23,996 nt of DNA from positions 1 to 23,996 of the forward strand of contig JAFVCI010000010.1 of the NCBI GenBank assembly GCA_017479315.1, read 5' to 3'. This stretch comes from Opitutales bacterium (GTDB lineage: Bacteria > Verrucomicrobiota > Verrucomicrobiia > Opitutales > UBA9783). The notes below the pieces were generated by a model. That model was given only the letters and a program-made list of their open reading frames with translations, made no database searches and had not been told where the DNA came from. The position numbers and the translations under genes were made by a program. Shown here piece after piece: positions 16,361 through 23,996 of the stretch (the stretch's first letter is position 1; each line of letters opens with the position of its first letter).

Positions 16361-17017
16361 TTATTCAATAAATGACAAAATCTCTTTTATAACCTCATCC
16401 GTTTTTTCCACGGAAATCCGGTATCCGATCATTCCTGTGGATCGTGATCCCGAAATATCTTTCCACGTGTTGTCGCCAACCATCAAAGTTTCCTGTGGTT
16501 TCGTTCTAAGTTTTTCCAAAATTCTTACAAACATTTTTGGATCCGGTTTTTCTGTTCCAACTTCCTCAGAGGTTACAACGGCATCAACTGCATCGATAAT
16601 ACCCAGTTGTTTGAGTTTTCGATACTGAATATGCGCGGTTAAATCCGTTAAGATCCCTATCTTGACGTTTTTCCCGCGTAGTTTGTAAAAAAGCGGGCGG
16701 ACGAACGGATAACATACCATCTCCCTCATAGCACTTTCCCAATACATATCATACATCTTTAGTGCATAAGACAACGGATGTATGCTCAGAAGTTCGCACA
16801 ATGTCTGACAATAGAGCATTCGATTGTGAGACGCCGCCGTATTCCCGAGTTGTTGTTTCACGATTTGTTTCGCTTTAACGAAAGATTCGTTGAACCGATC
16901 CCGAGTGATTTGAAAATGCGTCGTGCAAAAACTTTCGAGTGTCAGACGTCCCTGTTCATAACATTCCGTTGCAGGATACAGTGTATCATCCAAATCAAAA
17001 ACAACGGCGCGTATCAT
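16361..17017 (-). CDS. HAD-superfamily phosphatase
   Basis: A 218-residue HAD hydrolase with the full motif set. Motif I is VVFDLDDTLY (nucleophile Asp8, general acid Asp10). Motif II is GILTDLT (Thr in the expected place). Motif III Lys is in EKPDPKMF, and motif IV is MVGDNTWKDI. The helical cap between motifs I and II (about 17-90) is the C1 type seen in phosphoglycolate- and sugar-phosphate phosphatases. In this operon it most likely removes phosphate from a product of the aldolase or kinase. ATG 17017 lies nine bases after the aldolase stop, with AAAGAAA upstream. Confidence 0.9.
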   Translation of the reverse strand: MIRAVVFDLDDTLYPATECYEQGRLTLESFCTTHFQITRDRFNESFVKAKQIVKQQLGNTAASHNRMLYCQTLCELLSIHPLSYALKMYDMYWESAMREMVCYPFVRPLFYKLRGKNVKIGILTDLTAHIQYRKLKQLGIIDAVDAVVTSEEVGTEKPDPKMFVRILEKLRTKPQETLMVGDNTWKDISGSRSTGMIGYRISVEKTDEVIKEILSFIE

Positions 17018-17026
17018 GGAATTTCT

Positions 17027-18103
17027 TTAAAACTTCAGACGATATTTTTCGTCTTCACGGTTCAACAGTTCGGATACCTGCTTCTTATCGAAAATCAACA
17101 TGTGTTTTCCCTCATTCATTCGTTGGATTTCCGTGGCAAAAGAAAGCACATTCATTATTTCCGAAGCTTTCCGGATACTGTCGCATAAAATATAAAGTTC
17201 ATTCTTATAGAAAAGCAGGACAGGCATTCCGTGCTTTTGAAGGTGCTTCTCAAACTGCTCCTTTGAAGGAGGAGCCTGTACATGCATAACTTCGTTGCCG
17301 CAATAAACCACGCAATCCGGACAAAACCGATGATTCCATCTTCCGGAAGCAATCATTTCTTTTGTGTTTTCGATGTAGGTTCCGTTTGCCGGAATTACTT
17401 TCTTCCCCGACAGTTCCCGAATGGTTTGTACCGTGTTATCAAGTACGGTTGTGTTTGTATAAAGCGATAAATCATATCCGATTGCTGTCGCAGTCGTATT
17501 TACCACCTGTTCCATTTTTTGAATAACTTCCTCAGCCGTATCACTGCTCACTACCAGCCCGTGGTTTTCAAGAAATATCACGGGATTTTTATCTGTTCGA
17601 TGAACCGTTTGTTTGAAATATTCTTCTGCCAACGCTATTCCAGGCGCTCTGTAAGGAATAAAAACGGCATGCGGATACAGCTCGTACATTTTTTTTCTAC
17701 CTTCGACGGAAGTCAGCAGTGCATTGACGGATAGAGGATGTGTATGCAACGTATATTTTCCGGTAACGGCATGTAAAAAAGTTTCGATGGACGCTCTTTG
17801 TTTCCTTTTTGCCATTTTGTTTGGCAACAATACTTTCCGATCGGGGACAACCCTTTTGTTTTCGGAAAAATTTTTCCGCATGCGTGCTGCGATGACGGCA
17901 TAATCCACACAAATGTATCCCGTATCCTCCGTCAAATCCGATAACGGACAGCCGGAAATTTTAATCAGCATTTCTTTGTCGTTCAGCTTTACGGACGCAT
18001 TCCCGCCACCGGCTTGAACCAGATCGTTCCTTATCCCCGCATAACGGGATATCGAAACCAATCCCCGCAAATCGGTTCCTGCAACACCCTTCATATCATG
18101 CAT
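17027..18103 (-). CDS. Class II (zinc) aldolase family protein
   Basis: A 358-residue protein whose first 230 residues match the class II aldolase/adducin fold. It has a phosphate-binding loop AGGGNASVK (31-39), the Arg-x-Ser-x-Glu helix with putative catalytic Glu107, and zinc ligands His120 and His122 (HTHP) and His181 (ENHG). Enzymes of this fold split or join ketose- or aldose-1-phosphates such as rhamnulose-1-P or fuculose-1-P, or decarboxylate or epimerise related sugars. The last 130 residues are an extra alpha/beta region beyond the usual roughly 215-275 aa of single-domain aldolases; this longer form resembles RhaD-like proteins. The start ATG 18103 overlaps the end of the upstream gene by eight bases (ATG 18094 is an alternative), which suggests translational coupling to the GT-C/kinase fusion. 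Confidence 0.85.
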   Translation of the reverse strand: MHDMKGVAGTDLRGLVSISRYAGIRNDLVQAGGGNASVKLNDKEMLIKISGCPLSDLTEDTGYICVDYAVIAARMRKNFSENKRVVPDRKVLLPNKMAKRKQRASIETFLHAVTGKYTLHTHPLSVNALLTSVEGRKKMYELYPHAVFIPYRAPGIALAEEYFKQTVHRTDKNPVIFLENHGLVVSSDTAEEVIQKMEQVVNTTATAIGYDLSLYTNTTVLDNTVQTIRELSGKKVIPANGTYIENTKEMIASGRWNHRFCPDCVVYCGNEVMHVQAPPSKEQFEKHLQKHGMPVLLFYKNELYILCDSIRKASEIMNVLSFATEIQRMNEGKHMLIFDKKQVSELLNREDEKYRLKF

Positions 18104-20138
18104 ATATTTTCGTATACAGTGCCGCCAAAAACATATACTGATTTAGCCCGTCGATGCCAGATGCCCATGTGGATTTATGGCACAGCAACTCGTTGGAATT
18201 TGGGAGAGTCTCATTCGCTATATCTCCCCAATCGGTTATTTTTGTTAACTGTTCCCAGTTGTTAAATTTCACTTTCTGCTGCATTAAATCTTCATCGTAG
18301 GTACATTCGATCCGAATATTGCGCAATGCCAAAACGTGTGAGAGTTTTTCAAAATCCATGTCCAGACCAATTATAAATGCCGTATTTATGCGATCCATAC
18401 TCTCTTCCGAAAAATGATGAAAAACTATATCGGCATACGCCTGTTGAGGATAAATGAAGCGTTTTGCATCGGGCATGCGACTCCGAATAGATTCCAAAAT
18501 GCGATCTTTGTTTTGGTTTCTTAAGGTTGTATCGCGATGAACCTTCCAATAACACCGCAATTCTTCGTCCGTATCCAGATACAATGAGAGATCCATTAGA
18601 GCACGTGTTTGCGGTAAATACAGGCTGTGAAGACCGCTTATAATTATAAAAGAGTTCCCTCTCAATTTTTTGTACTCTGTAAATCGACCCGTATGATGAT
18701 CATAGTCCCGCCTCATGATACTGTTACCATCTTTTAATTTTTTGAGTTTCAGCGCCTGTTCATGGAGTAGGTTAGCATCCGGATGCAATGCGGTTAAACA
18801 ATCCCAATTTTTATCGCCTCGTTCCCAACGATGAGCTCCGTCTCCTTCGATATGCAAGACTTTTTGTTTCCCTAATAACATGCTGATTAATTCAGCCATT
18901 CTGCTTTTCCCTGCACCGCTGTCGCCGGAAATGCCGATGAAAACTGCCTGATCCGGTCGTATCGAGTATACACTGTTAGAACGGTGTTGATACAGCTGAA
19001 ACGCCGATGTAGCGAAAATTGCTATCATTAACGAAAAAGTAATACTGCCCAGATTGGCGTCGGAAATTTTAACTCCTTGCAAATTTTTCCCGAGAAAAAT
19101 CAGATCCGTATATTGTGTTGTATGAAAAAAAACATAGTAAGCTAAAAACAGCATACACGACAAGATATTTACTACGATTACTTTATCTCGAGTCTTCATT
19201 GTTACAACAGCAACACAGAAAAACGGAATATACCAAATAAACCATGCCGGCATGGCGGGAACGAATAAAACAAGCAACAAAAGAGTGATACCCACCGTGT
19301 TTACTAGGAAAGATTTTGTAACATGGCATACCACATAACTTTGGGCATATATACAGGCAAGTACCAATATCGCCAAGAACAGTCTTCGGTTTCCGTATGG
19401 CAGATAAACCGCTTGAAGTTTGGTTTGTTCTTGATTAAAATATACCCCTTGTATAAGTCCTTCGCATAGGAAAGGTAACAGGAATATTGCCCAGGTTAAC
19501 ATCATTACGACTGTAAAAACGCATACAGTCTTTAGATCCTCTTTTTTGTGAACATAAAAAAAAACGATGGGCAGAATTGCCGCAACATACGATTTTGTCG
19601 CGAGAGCAAGTCCAAAAAAAATTGCCGATTTTAAATAGTTCCAATAGAGCGGTTTATTTAAAAGGAAAAACACTCCCATAACGGAGAATGCAGTTGGAAT
19701 AATATCCAATTGACCGTGCATATATCCGGCGTACAAGATGATCGGCGACAAAAAATATACAACACATATGTACCGCATATTTCCCTTGGGAACCATGCGT
19801 ACCAAAAAATAAAACGCGAGACAATCAAACAATAGAATCGGTAACTTAAAAATAAGGGATCTTACGAAAAAAGATGAGACCTGAAGCGCAATCCATCCGA
19901 AAGCGGATTCTATGAGTAACATCAAAGGCGGATAGGGAAACGGATTTACCGATGTACTTTGAAAAAAGTATCGGTAAGGATTTTGATGATCCGTTACAAA
20001 GCAAGATACAAAAGGAAGAAACATTTTCTCCTGGTAATCGGAGGAAAACATTCCCATTAAAACCAGTTTAAAACCGATAACAACGACCAAAAAAACCTTA
20101 AGATAAAGGCTACTGCATTTGCAGGGAAGAGGCGTCAT
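18096..20138 (-). CDS. Membrane GT-C-like glycosyltransferase fused to a phosphoribulokinase/uridine-kinase-like domain
   Basis: Residues about 10-385 form a polytopic membrane domain of roughly ten segments with GT-C hallmarks: an acidic site soon after helix 1 (SSDYQ), NPFPYPPLMLL, HGQLDIIPTAF and LALATKSYVAAILP. GT-C enzymes use polyprenyl-phosphate sugars outside the membrane. Residues about 398-600 are a soluble P-loop kinase: Walker A GDSGAGKS at 405-412, then IEGDGAHRWERGD, ALHPDANLLHEQ, YDHHTGRF, ISGLHSLYL, WKVHRDTTLR and YPQQAYADIV. This matches the PRK/uridine kinase family in order. The last 70 residues are unassigned. ATG 20138 follows AAGGA at a long spacing; GTG 20162, overlapping the previous stop as GTGA, is an alternative. 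I know of no characterised protein with this pairing. Confidence 0.83.
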   Translation of the reverse strand: MTPLPCKCSSLYLKVFLVVVIGFKLVLMGMFSSDYQEKMFLPFVSCFVTDHQNPYRYFFQSTSVNPFPYPPLMLLIESAFGWIALQVSSFFVRSLIFKLPILLFDCLAFYFLVRMVPKGNMRYICVVYFLSPIILYAGYMHGQLDIIPTAFSVMGVFFLLNKPLYWNYLKSAIFFGLALATKSYVAAILPIVFFYVHKKEDLKTVCVFTVVMMLTWAIFLLPFLCEGLIQGVYFNQEQTKLQAVYLPYGNRRLFLAILVLACIYAQSYVVCHVTKSFLVNTVGITLLLLVLFVPAMPAWFIWYIPFFCVAVVTMKTRDKVIVVNILSCMLFLAYYVFFHTTQYTDLIFLGKNLQGVKISDANLGSITFSLMIAIFATSAFQLYQHRSNSVYSIRPDQAVFIGISGDSGAGKSRMAELISMLLGKQKVLHIEGDGAHRWERGDKNWDCLTALHPDANLLHEQALKLKKLKDGNSIMRRDYDHHTGRFTEYKKLRGNSFIIISGLHSLYLPQTRALMDLSLYLDTDEELRCYWKVHRDTTLRNQNKDRILESIRSRMPDAKRFIYPQQAYADIVFHHFSEESMDRINTAFIIGLDMDFEKLSHVLALRNIRIECTYDEDLMQQKVKFNNWEQLTKITDWGDIANETLPNSNELLCHKSTWASGIDGLNQYMFLAALYTKIYA

Positions 20139-20158
20139 CCCCAATAGGTTCCTTATTC

Positions 20159-20980
20159 TCACTTCTTTTCGTCCGTTAGCTGATGGAATTCGTTTCCCGA
20201 TATAAATCGTTGCCAATAAGCCAATGTTGCTTCGTATTCTTCGTAATCTTCCGGTGTTCCCCAGCCGATATAGCGGTCAATTTCAAACACCCGAACGACC
20301 ATGTCAAGGCTTAGCGCGTGCTTAATAACCTCATCTACATAAAATTCACCGTTAATGCGATCATCTTCCCGAATCATCTTTTCGGCGGATTGTACAAAAC
20401 TTTTACCGCTTCGGAACCAGAAAGTTCCCGTTACTGCATGATCTTCCGACGGATTGTTCGAAATTGGTTTCTTGACGGAAATTTTGACCGCACGTCCTTT
20501 ATCATTCGTTGCGATACATCCGTATGCCTCCGGTTTTTTCGTAACCGCCGGGCTGTGACGATGGGTAAATACCAAAACATCTGTTTCGTTGCGCAATGCG
20601 TCAAATTCATCGTTATTCATAACCATCCCGGTGTCGCAACTGGCAATAAGAAGTTCTTCATTGTTATTGATCATGTCTTTTGCCAAAAGACAGGTACATG
20701 CCTGCCCCTGGGTTAGAGCCTTTGTGCGTACAAACCTTACATCGGGGTAATATTTTGTTATTGCCTGTTCTAAGTCCGAGTTTTTATTAAAAGCCCGATC
20801 AATGCAGATAACATTCGAACCGTTGCGGTTTACTCCCGGTAAATCCATGATTGCCAGGACTGCCATAGGAACTTTTTCCCCCGTCCTTCGGTCGGTGGTT
20901 GGAATTGCGGGCTTTGGCAATTTATATCCAACGTTTTGGAAACGCATTCCGGCACCGGCCATAGGTATCACTATATTCAT
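20159..20980 (-). CDS. Nucleotidyltransferase, second of a tandem pair
   Basis: A 273-residue GT-A-like nucleotidyltransferase of the RmlA/GlmU type. MNIVIPMAGAGMRF holds the G-x-G-x-R loop (residues 9-13) and Lys23-Pro24 in KLPKPAIP follows as expected. IASCDTGMVM gives the metal-binding Asp after the central strand. GTFWFRSG, NGEFYVDEV and YIGWGTPEDYEEYE are the sugar-site and C-terminal motifs of sugar-phosphate nucleotidyltransferases. It likely makes an NDP-sugar or NDP-polyol; the base and sugar are unknown. The start ATG 20980 overlaps the stop of the first nucleotidyltransferase as ATGA, with GGAAG upstream, so the two are translationally coupled. A longer in-frame reading to 21085 has no family likeness and is not used. 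Confidence 0.87.
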   Translation of the reverse strand: MNIVIPMAGAGMRFQNVGYKLPKPAIPTTDRRTGEKVPMAVLAIMDLPGVNRNGSNVICIDRAFNKNSDLEQAITKYYPDVRFVRTKALTQGQACTCLLAKDMINNNEELLIASCDTGMVMNNDEFDALRNETDVLVFTHRHSPAVTKKPEAYGCIATNDKGRAVKISVKKPISNNPSEDHAVTGTFWFRSGKSFVQSAEKMIREDDRINGEFYVDEVIKHALSLDMVVRVFEIDRYIGWGTPEDYEEYEATLAYWQRFISGNEFHQLTDEKK

Positions 20981-21762
20981 GAAACACACTTCCATTTCCG
21001 AACACATTCTGTCCAAAAAACATAATCCGCCAGGTCCAATGGAGTCCCCCATTGACAAAATTGATCCACATTTGTCGGTACCCAAACTTTGTGCCCATCC
21101 TTCACCATGTAATTATAGGCGAGGCTGACGTAATATTCGTTACGGACTTTATCCTTTGCTTCCATCATTTGCCTGAAGTATTTTTTCATAATAGCTCCGG
21201 ATTTAAAATAGTAAATTCCCGGAGAATGCTTTGCTTTGGTTTTATCCGCCTCAAAAGAATATTTTTCGCGAATTTCTACGAGGTTGTCATCCTTATCTGT
21301 CAGGCAGGAAGCATAGACGTTCTGTTTATATATCAGATGCGGATGGAAACCTGTATAACAGGGGACACACCCGCTGCAGACCTTGGTCTCAACCTCATTT
21401 TTGAATTTTTCGAAGTTCCAGATCGCAAAAAAGTCACAATAATTGACGATACAAGATTCATGATCCGATATTTCATCGGATATCGATACGATATCACCGA
21501 CCGGTCCCGATTTGTTCCAATTTCTGATTGACAAAATTTTTGCAGTCGGAACACTCTTCATCAAAAATTCTTTCATTCCGGAGATGGTATCCAAATGCTG
21601 CTGACGACAGATAAACACTATGTTCCGCTCATTCGGGTACATTCCTTCAACAATCCATTGAATAATCGGCTTTCCCTGTACTTTGATGAATGGTTTCAGT
21701 TCTTTATAACCGGCAGCAACAAATCTCGAGCCACTACCCGTCATTGGTATTATGATTTGCAT
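20977..21762 (-). CDS. Nucleotidyltransferase, first of a tandem pair
   Basis: A 261-residue NTP-transferase-fold protein. MQIIIPMTGSGSRF has the G-x-G-x-R loop at 9-13; Lys23-Pro24 (LKPFIKVQGKPIIQW) is the nucleotide-binding segment. CIVNYCDFFAIW places the expected Asp; GIYYFKSG, NEYYVSLAYN and CQWGTPLDLADY parallel motifs in its downstream neighbour. The two are clearly of one family but diverged, so they probably activate different substrates or act as a pair. It is Cys-rich near 130-136 (CSGCVPCY). The ATG at 21762 lies 29 bp inside the 3' end of the upstream membrane gene, with no strong ribosome site, again implying coupling. Confidence 0.85.
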   Translation of the reverse strand: MQIIIPMTGSGSRFVAAGYKELKPFIKVQGKPIIQWIVEGMYPNERNIVFICRQQHLDTISGMKEFLMKSVPTAKILSIRNWNKSGPVGDIVSISDEISDHESCIVNYCDFFAIWNFEKFKNEVETKVCSGCVPCYTGFHPHLIYKQNVYASCLTDKDDNLVEIREKYSFEADKTKAKHSPGIYYFKSGAIMKKYFRQMMEAKDKVRNEYYVSLAYNYMVKDGHKVWVPTNVDQFCQWGTPLDLADYVFWTECVRKWKCVS

Positions 21763-23629
21763 AATTTTTCAATTCATAAATACGAAGAGTATCGTTCGGG
21801 CTCCTAATGAATACGGAAAAATCACTGCTCGTATCCAATTTTGAATAGTTACTTTTAGGTACGAATATATACCGTATCCCCTCCGCAGACATAATAGCAC
21901 GGATTTCGTCACACGTTTTATTCCAAAGGTCACGAACTTGCATATATCTCCGATACCATTCCCCCATGTTACGTTTGCACGAGGGTATCACAAATAAGAG
22001 ACCATAAGCATTCCTCTGAGAGAATATCTGAAACCAAGCTTCTGAATACAGATTCACAAGCTTGCCTGTATCGCATAGATATACACTGTCTTTATTCGTT
22101 TTATTTTTAAATGCCACTGCTAAATCATACATTTCACCCGTTCTTTTGCACTTATTCGAGGGGGTACACTCAATATATGCGCTAATTGCTGCCACTCCCA
22201 AACAAACAACACAGGTGAGTAAGGAAAAAAATCCACGCTTTCCAGATTTTATTTCACGCATTCTCAGTGATATTGTAAATACGGAAAGAACAACTGACAC
22301 CAGAAGAACCAGATACATTTGTGAAAACGATCCTTTCATGACTGCGCGAAGGATCCTGACAAACCACCACGCAAAAAACAACCCATCCAGGACTCGAATG
22401 ACGTTTCGAGATGCGGATGTTTTGATGTTTCTTAACCGATAACCTTCGAAGCCAATGAGAAGAAAAGTTAACAATGATGAGCCAAATAAAAGAAAAAGAT
22501 CGCGGAGTCGGGACGTGTCGCTTGCAGGAGCAGAAAAAATAACAAAATTTAGCATGGGATATACGGAAAAAAAGAACCCTTTTTTTCGCATTATAACCAA
22601 GGTTTTAACAATACTGACATGTAACCAGAACAGTATATATTTGAGCATTTTTTCAGGCGCCATGGCAATGAGGGATATGTTTTCTTGGTTTGATATAACG
22701 ACAAATAATACCACAGCTTCTATGATCATAAGCATTCCGCATTCGAGCAAATGTTGCTTCAGATTTTGACGATCACCGGTTACGGTGAAGAAAACCACCG
22801 GAAAAGCAAACAGCGATATGTGGAAAAAAAGCCTACGAAGACTGAGAGAAACCTCGAGTTTTGTCAGTAGATCAGCAAGATTGAGTACAGACATGCCGTA
22901 TATATCCCGAAAATCGGCACCTGACAGTTCCGTTGAATCCGTCAACAGGTTTGGAACCGCGACAATCAGCAATGCCGCGATAGCAACAACAATTGCGCCA
23001 TTTTCTCTTATCAATAATTTCTTTTGAGATAAACTGTCGGCAAGTGCTAACGTAAAAATGAAAACAGAACACCATATTCCTTCATGAATGTGGAACAGCG
23101 CAGCACATGCGGCACAAAGCCACGCAATCTTGTAGTTCTTGTTTTCTCCGACAAGAAATGAAATACCCAGGAGTGCGATGCTCATGGGCAGTCCGACAGA
23201 TAATGAAAAAAGATCACTATTAGAGAACCTAGATAATTGCGCGTGATAGGAACAATGAAAGGCTACATAAGTAAGAATTACAGAAACAAACATTTGATGA
23301 TCCTTGTTAATGCGATAACTTATGTGTGCGATTGCTACCGCAAGCACAGTTAGCGCCAGTACACCAAATATCAAGACAATATCGTAAAACGAACCATTGG
23401 TGAACCGCATTAACGCGGCCATTAAAGCATCAGTAATATACCTCGGAGAAATCACATCCTCGTGCATATACAAGTTCCCCTTGAAAAGATCGTGGTCGTA
23501 CGTGTGCAACCAACCTATTGCATATAAGCCGTTTAAAAAGAACCCAGTGTTGCACGTCCCCGCTAGGAGTAAATATGAAAAGACGAACGAAAAGAAGAAC
23601 TTAAGACGATATGTATTCCTTGTAACCAT
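21734..23629 (-). CDS. Polytopic membrane protein, GT-C-like, first gene of the operon
   Basis: A 631-residue protein with about twelve hydrophobic segments and a soluble C-terminal part of about 130 residues. The first outer loop contains TYDHDLFKGNLY, an acidic cluster in the position of the catalytic Asp in GT-C glycosyltransferases, and FHIHEGIWCSVF lies in a mid-chain helix. The C-terminal segment (FKNKTNKDSVYLCDT, then FSQRNAYG) resembles the outer domain of some oligosaccharide-assembly membrane proteins. No family is certain, and a flippase-independent transferase or a polymerase-like role are both possible. ATG 23629 is chosen because GGAAG lies five bases upstream; the frame is open 14 codons further to a TTG. 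It is the promoter-proximal gene of the operon and overlaps the next one. Confidence 0.72.
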   Translation of the reverse strand: MVTRNTYRLKFFFSFVFSYLLLAGTCNTGFFLNGLYAIGWLHTYDHDLFKGNLYMHEDVISPRYITDALMAALMRFTNGSFYDIVLIFGVLALTVLAVAIAHISYRINKDHQMFVSVILTYVAFHCSYHAQLSRFSNSDLFSLSVGLPMSIALLGISFLVGENKNYKIAWLCAACAALFHIHEGIWCSVFIFTLALADSLSQKKLLIRENGAIVVAIAALLIVAVPNLLTDSTELSGADFRDIYGMSVLNLADLLTKLEVSLSLRRLFFHISLFAFPVVFFTVTGDRQNLKQHLLECGMLMIIEAVVLFVVISNQENISLIAMAPEKMLKYILFWLHVSIVKTLVIMRKKGFFFSVYPMLNFVIFSAPASDTSRLRDLFLLFGSSLLTFLLIGFEGYRLRNIKTSASRNVIRVLDGLFFAWWFVRILRAVMKGSFSQMYLVLLVSVVLSVFTISLRMREIKSGKRGFFSLLTCVVCLGVAAISAYIECTPSNKCKRTGEMYDLAVAFKNKTNKDSVYLCDTGKLVNLYSEAWFQIFSQRNAYGLLFVIPSCKRNMGEWYRRYMQVRDLWNKTCDEIRAIMSAEGIRYIFVPKSNYSKLDTSSDFSVFIRSPNDTLRIYELKNYANHNTNDG

Positions 23630-23670
23630 TGTTTCTTCCACTCTGATTAGAGAAGCATAAAAATCGTCCA

Positions 23671-23691
23671 ATGAAAATACTTTATTTTCAT
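23671..23691. promoter_or_regulatory. Palindrome between the carbohydrate operon and lpxA
   Basis: ATGAAAATA (23671-23679), CTT, TATTTTCAT (23683-23691): an exact 9-bp inverted repeat with a 3-bp centre. It sits 42 bp upstream of the operon's first ATG and 33 bp upstream of lpxA. Size and place fit an operator for a dimeric regulator acting on one or both divergent genes. It is AT-rich, so chance is a real alternative. Confidence 0.35.
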
Positions 23692-23723
23692 ATCAGAAAA
23701 AAGTATTGTACACTAAATCATCC

Positions 23724-23996
23724 ATGATCCATCCGACAGCATGTATGGACGCTTCCGTTGAAGTACCGAGCGATTGCGTTATCGGTGCATTCAGCGTGAT
23801 CGAACGCGGCGTTCAACTGGGGCGGCGGGTGCGCATCGGGGAACATGCGGTGATCAAGACAGGAACCTTGCTGGGGGATGACGTTGAGGTGCAAGCGGGT
23901 GTCGTCTTGGGGGATGATCCGCAAATCGTCGGTCAGAATATTCATTTCGAAAGCGGTGTTGTTATCGGAGATCGAACGGTGTTGCGCGAAGTCGTC
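23724..23996 (+). CDS. lpxA: UDP-N-acetylglucosamine acyltransferase LpxA (5' part, cut by window edge)
   Basis: The first 91 residues are visible. They form hexapeptide-repeat turns of a left-handed beta-helix: MIHPTACMDASVEV, VIGAFSVIERGVQLG, VRIGEHAVIKTGTLLG, VEVQAGVVLG. The segment GDDPQI and then VVIGDRTVLREVV match the LpxA pattern, where relatives have G-x-PQD and IGDR..IRE before the catalytic histidine, which lies beyond the edge. LpxA adds the first 3-hydroxyacyl chain to UDP-GlcNAc in lipid A synthesis, in the cytoplasm. No strong ribosome site precedes ATG 23724. The gene diverges from the carbohydrate operon. Other hexapeptide acyltransferases remain possible until the rest is seen. 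Confidence 0.82.
   Translation, partial: MIHPTACMDASVEVPSDCVIGAFSVIERGVQLGRRVRIGEHAVIKTGTLLGDDVEVQAGVVLGDDPQIVGQNIHFESGVVIGDRTVLREVV

Noticed and set aside
20981..21085. 35-codon N-terminal extension of the second nucleotidyltransferase
   Set aside because: The family N-terminus (MNIVIPMAG) begins at 20980 with a ribosome site; the extension lies wholly inside the upstream gene in another frame.
1..23996. CRISPR arrays, insertion sequences, integrases, phage genes or attachment sites
   Set aside because: No regularly spaced repeats, transposase or recombinase motifs, or tRNA-adjacent direct repeats were seen by eye on either strand.

Overview
The window looks like chromosomal DNA of a Gram-negative bacterium. 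lpxA (lipid A synthesis) starts at the right edge, and a protein shaped like a type III secretion chaperone lies at the left edge. That combination, with RodA, RNase G/E and a BioW-type biotin route, would suit the PVC superphylum (Verrucomicrobiota or Chlamydiota). The taxon is an inference from gene content only and has low to moderate confidence.

Layout, left to right. Positions 1-5600 hold a cut-off CesT-like chaperone gene behind pgsA (minus), tatD (plus), an orphan gene for an exported protein (plus), tRNA-Tyr (minus), an AT-rich gap with a good isolated promoter, and an nhaC-type antiporter gene (minus). Positions 5798-13915 hold two divergent blocks around a 270 bp gap: mnmE leaves on the minus strand, and folE-folB, rodA, rng and bioW-bioF leave on the plus strand. 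The gap (7352-7623) has three exact TTATTCACA boxes, several degenerate DnaA-type boxes and an adjacent AT-rich tract. I read it as a candidate chromosomal origin. Two of the genes here are fusions: FolE with FolB (folate entry enzymes), and BioW with BioF (pimelate to pimeloyl-CoA to KAPA).

Positions 14121-23629 are a nine-gene minus-strand operon with very short gaps or overlaps, ending in an intrinsic terminator. It is visibly AT-richer than the housekeeping block: hand counts give 36/60 G+C at 10561-10620, 26/60 at 19561-19620 and 19/60 at 16081-16140. In transcription order it encodes a polytopic membrane protein, two related nucleotidyltransferases, a GT-C-like membrane protein fused to a phosphoribulokinase/uridine-kinase-like domain, a class II aldolase, a HAD phosphatase, a SAM methyltransferase, a family 2 glycosyltransferase and a small GDPD-like phosphodiesterase. 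I infer an accessory locus that makes nucleotide-activated small carbohydrate or polyol groups and adds them to a surface glycopolymer or lipid carrier. The product cannot be named from sequence. This locus, especially the GT-C/kinase fusion, is the best candidate for an undescribed system. lpxA diverges from the operon at the right edge, with a 9-bp palindrome in the shared intergenic region.
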